A DNA stretch of 6,400 nt, taken from contig JBEKCP010000364.1 in the NCBI GenBank assembly GCA_050014815.1, positions 1 to 6,400 on the forward strand, given 5' to 3'. The position numbers and the translations under genes are program-made. Of this stretch, positions 5,113 to 6,400 are shown piece after piece (positions within the stretch are counted from its first letter, which is position 1; each line of letters opens with the position of its first letter). The notes beneath the pieces were generated by a model. That model was not told where the DNA came from, made no database searches, and saw nothing but the letters and a program-made list of their open reading frames with translations. The DNA comes from JBEKCP01 sp050014815 (GTDB lineage: Bacteria > Planctomycetota > Planctomycetia > Pirellulales > Thermoguttaceae).

Positions 5113-5769
5113 ATGACAGAGACTCTCGCTTGGGCCGCCACCGACGAGCTCCTCCACGAGGTCCAGGACCGCGCCGGCACGCCGGTGGCGGCCTGCTTCC
5201 AGTGCCACAAGTGTACCACCGGCTGCCCGATGGGCCCGGAAATGGACTTCCTGCCCAGCCAGGTCATGCGACTGGTCCACCTGGGGGCGGAGGCCGAGCT
5301 TCTCGGCTCGCAGGCCATTTGGCAGTGCGCCTCGTGCGAGGCATGCACCGCGCGATGCCCCATGGGGATCGACATCGCCGCCGTGATGGACGCCCTGCGG
5401 ATCATGGCCATCGACCGCAAAGTGGCCCTGCCCGACGCCCGCGGCAAACAGTTCAACCGCAGTTTCCTCGGCAGCGTCCGCCGGCACGGCCGGGTTTTCG
5501 AGATGGGGATGATGGCCTTCTATAAGCTCCGCACGCTGGACCTGTTCTCCGACGTGGGCAAGGTGCCCGCGATGCTGGCCAAGGGCAAGTTGGCCCTGCT
5601 GCCGCATCGCAGCGGAAGCGCCAAGCAGGTCCGCGAGGTCTTCCGCCGGGCGCAGGAAGAGGAGGAAAAAAGGGGACAGTCCCCATTTGTGCGAAGCACC
5701 CTTCGGGCCGTTCCGGCAAATGGGGACTGTCCCCTTTTTTCCGGGCAGGAAGAGGAGAAACACCAGTGA
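5113..5769 (+). CDS. hdrC: Heterodisulfide reductase subunit C-like iron-sulfur protein, with a repeat-derived C-terminal tail
   Basis: A 218-residue cytoplasmic protein with two ferredoxin-type clusters, C28-x2-C31-x2-C34-x3-C38-P and C72-x2-C75-x2-C78-x3-C82-P. This is the hallmark of HdrC, which passes electrons between the flavoprotein HdrA and the catalytic HdrB. GPEMDFLPSQVMRLVHLG and the MGIDIAAVMDALR helix between and after the clusters are typical; no membrane segment is visible, unlike HdrE-linked or QmoC-type fusions. HdrC proteins are usually about 185-190 residues. Here 31 codons near the end (RGQSPF to GDCPLF and flanks) come from an inverted-repeat element. Removing it gives 187 residues ending in AQEEEKHQ. 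The ATG at 5113 is the only sensible start, yet it has no adjacent Shine-Dalgarno because a heptad array lies upstream. The stop overlaps the hdrB GTG by 4 bases. The substrate of this bacterial Hdr is unknown. Confidence 0.88.
   Translation: MTETLAWAATDELLHEVQDRAGTPVAACFQCHKCTTGCPMGPEMDFLPSQVMRLVHLGAEAELLGSQAIWQCASCEACTARCPMGIDIAAVMDALRIMAIDRKVALPDARGKQFNRSFLGSVRRHGRVFEMGMMAFYKLRTLDLFSDVGKVPAMLAKGKLALLPHRSGSAKQVREVFRRAQEEEEKRGQSPFVRSTLRAVPANGDCPLFSGQEEEKHQ
5652..5757. mobile_element. MITE-like inverted-repeat element with 13-bp target duplication, in the 3' end of hdrC
   Basis: Perfect 26-bp inverted repeats (5664-5689 and 5717-5742) flank a 27-bp centre that itself holds a small hairpin (CGAAG / CTTCG, 5692-5705). 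Each arm contains the near-palindrome GGGGACAGTCCCC or its complement. The unit is bracketed by a perfect 13-bp direct repeat GCAGGAAGAGGAG (5652-5664 and 5745-5757), consistent with target duplication. Element plus one repeat copy is 93 bases, exactly 31 codons, so hdrC stays in frame. There is no transposase inside; movement would have needed one in trans. Excision in silico restores a normal-length HdrC. Confidence 0.85.
5753..5757 (+). promoter_or_regulatory. Shine-Dalgarno for hdrB, in the duplicated target site
   Basis: AGGAG lies 8 nt before the GTG at 5766. It belongs to the right copy of the 13-bp direct repeat; the left copy holds the same motif at 5660-5664. The duplication therefore left a ribosome-binding site at correct spacing from hdrB. 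Confidence 0.8.
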
Positions 5770-6400
5770 AATACGCCTTCTTCCCCGGTTGCAGCCTCGA
5801 ATCGACCGCCTGGGATTTCGACCGCTCGACCCGCGCCGTCTGCCGCGAGCTGGGGATCGAGCTCCTGGACATTCCCGACTGGGTCTGCTGCGGCTCGACG
5901 CCGGCCCATGCCACGAGTGCCTCGCTGGCCGTGGCCCTGCCGGTGATGAACCTGCAGAAGGCCCAGGCGATGGGCATGCCCGTGATGACCGCCTGCGCCT
6001 CCTGCTATGCCCGGCTGCGAACCGCTAATTACAGGGTCCGCAACGAGCCGGAGGACCGCCGACGGGCCGAGCGGATCACCGGATCGCCCTATGCCGGCGA
6101 GACCGAGGTCCACCACGTGCTCGACGTGCTGGTGAACCACTTCGGGTTGGACCAGGTTCGGGCGAAGGTGAAGCAGCCGCTCGGGGGCCTCCGCGTGGCG
6201 TGCTATTACGGATGCCTCCTTACCCGGCCGCCCGAGATCGTCGCCTTCGACAACCCCGAGCACCCCACCTCGATGGACGACCTGCTCTCGGCCGCCGGGG
6301 CCGAGCCGGTCGAGTGGCCTTATAAGACGGAGTGCTGCGGGGCCAGCCTCTCGATGACCAACGCCAAGGCGGTGGGCCGGCTCGGCTACAAGCTCCTTTC
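5766..6400 (+). CDS. hdrB: Heterodisulfide reductase subunit B-like protein (CCG domains), 3'-truncated
   Basis: 211 codons are visible before the window ends. HdrB carries the catalytic non-cubane Fe-S clusters in methanogens. The first CCG domain is complete: C9 (FFPGCS), x31, C41-C42-G, x34, C77-x2-C80, close to the family pattern CX31-39CCX35-36CXXC. The second begins with C146/C150 (ACYYGCLLTRP) and C190-C191-G (TECCGAS) and must end with CxxC beyond the window edge. The GTG start is supported by AGGAG 8 nt upstream and by the GTGA overlap with the hdrC stop, which implies coupled translation and a physical HdrC-HdrB pair. In bacteria, HdrB-like proteins also serve lactate, succinate, sulfur and bifurcating pathways, so the substrate cannot be named. 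The retained cysteines argue that it is catalytically or at least redox competent. Confidence 0.9.
   Translation, partial: MKYAFFPGCSLESTAWDFDRSTRAVCRELGIELLDIPDWVCCGSTPAHATSASLAVALPVMNLQKAQAMGMPVMTACASCYARLRTANYRVRNEPEDRRRAERITGSPYAGETEVHHVLDVLVNHFGLDQVRAKVKQPLGGLRVACYYGCLLTRPPEIVAFDNPEHPTSMDDLLSAAGAEPVEWPYKTECCGASLSMTNAKAVGRLGYKLL

Noticed and set aside
5722..5740. Firm call of an intrinsic terminator at the end of hdrC
   Set aside because: It looks like one, but it lies inside translated hdrC codons with hdrB overlapping directly downstream, and the T-tract is part of an inverted-repeat arm; kept only as a hypothesis.
1..6400. tRNA, rRNA or riboswitch genes
   Set aside because: No cloverleaf, conserved rRNA segments or known riboswitch cores were seen; nearly all bases are accounted for by coding sequence and the repeats listed.

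Overview
The window is GC-rich, fully coding on the + strand, and reads as one tightly packed operon segment. It holds five genes: a 5'-truncated glutamate-synthase-like protein (2-679), a ferredoxin/FMN glutamate synthase subunit (676-2235), a glutamine amidotransferase fused to a GXGXG domain (2232-4979), an HdrC-like iron-sulfur protein (5113-5769) and a 3'-truncated HdrB-like protein (5766-6400). Three of the four junctions are 4-base GTGA/ATGA stop-start overlaps. The fourth, between the amidotransferase gene and hdrC, is filled almost entirely by an AT-rich heptad repeat. The gene content suggests an anaerobic or facultatively anaerobic bacterium. High GC, many small palindromic repeats and archaeal-type split glutamate synthase fit a Planctomycetota-like (for example Phycisphaerae-type) genome. 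That assignment is inference from general resemblance and only moderately secure.

Layout. Genes 1-3 together carry all the parts of a glutamate synthase large subunit (glutaminase, FMN/Fe-S synthase and GXGXG domains). They are arranged unlike the single-chain GltB of proteobacteria: the FMN domain is a separate protein with an N-terminal ferredoxin-type domain, while the amidotransferase and GXGXG domains are fused. Gene 1 is a diverged paralogue of the FMN domain that has kept the cysteine cluster but lacks the recognisable GGTGA flavin-site loop. Genes 4-5 encode HdrC (two CxxCxxCxxxC clusters) and HdrB (CCG domains), electron-transfer subunits that normally work with a flavoprotein HdrA. 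No HdrA and no GltD (NADPH-oxidising subunit) lies inside the window.

How the genes may work together. The likely chemistry is glutamine + 2-oxoglutarate to two glutamates, with electrons arriving through Fe-S clusters. The operon raises the possibility that an Hdr-type complex supplies or exchanges those electrons instead of GltD; this is inference from gene order.

The most striking sequence-level feature is a set of palindromic and repeat elements lodged in or between these genes without breaking them. (1) An 80-bp inverted-repeat element with perfect 26-bp arms sits in the 3' end of hdrC. It is flanked by a perfect 13-bp direct repeat, adds exactly 31 in-frame codons and duplicates the hdrB Shine-Dalgarno. 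(2) A 51-bp double-hairpin element adds exactly 17 codons to the amidotransferase gene. (3) Smaller hairpins lie at 2262-2282, 3621-3636 and 215-232, each in sequence that looks foreign to its protein. (4) A 119-bp array of 17 heptads (4988-5106) separates a good Shine-Dalgarno from the hdrC start codon and can fold so as to bring them back together. Together these suggest several repeat families have invaded a core metabolic operon and survived where frame and translation signals were kept.
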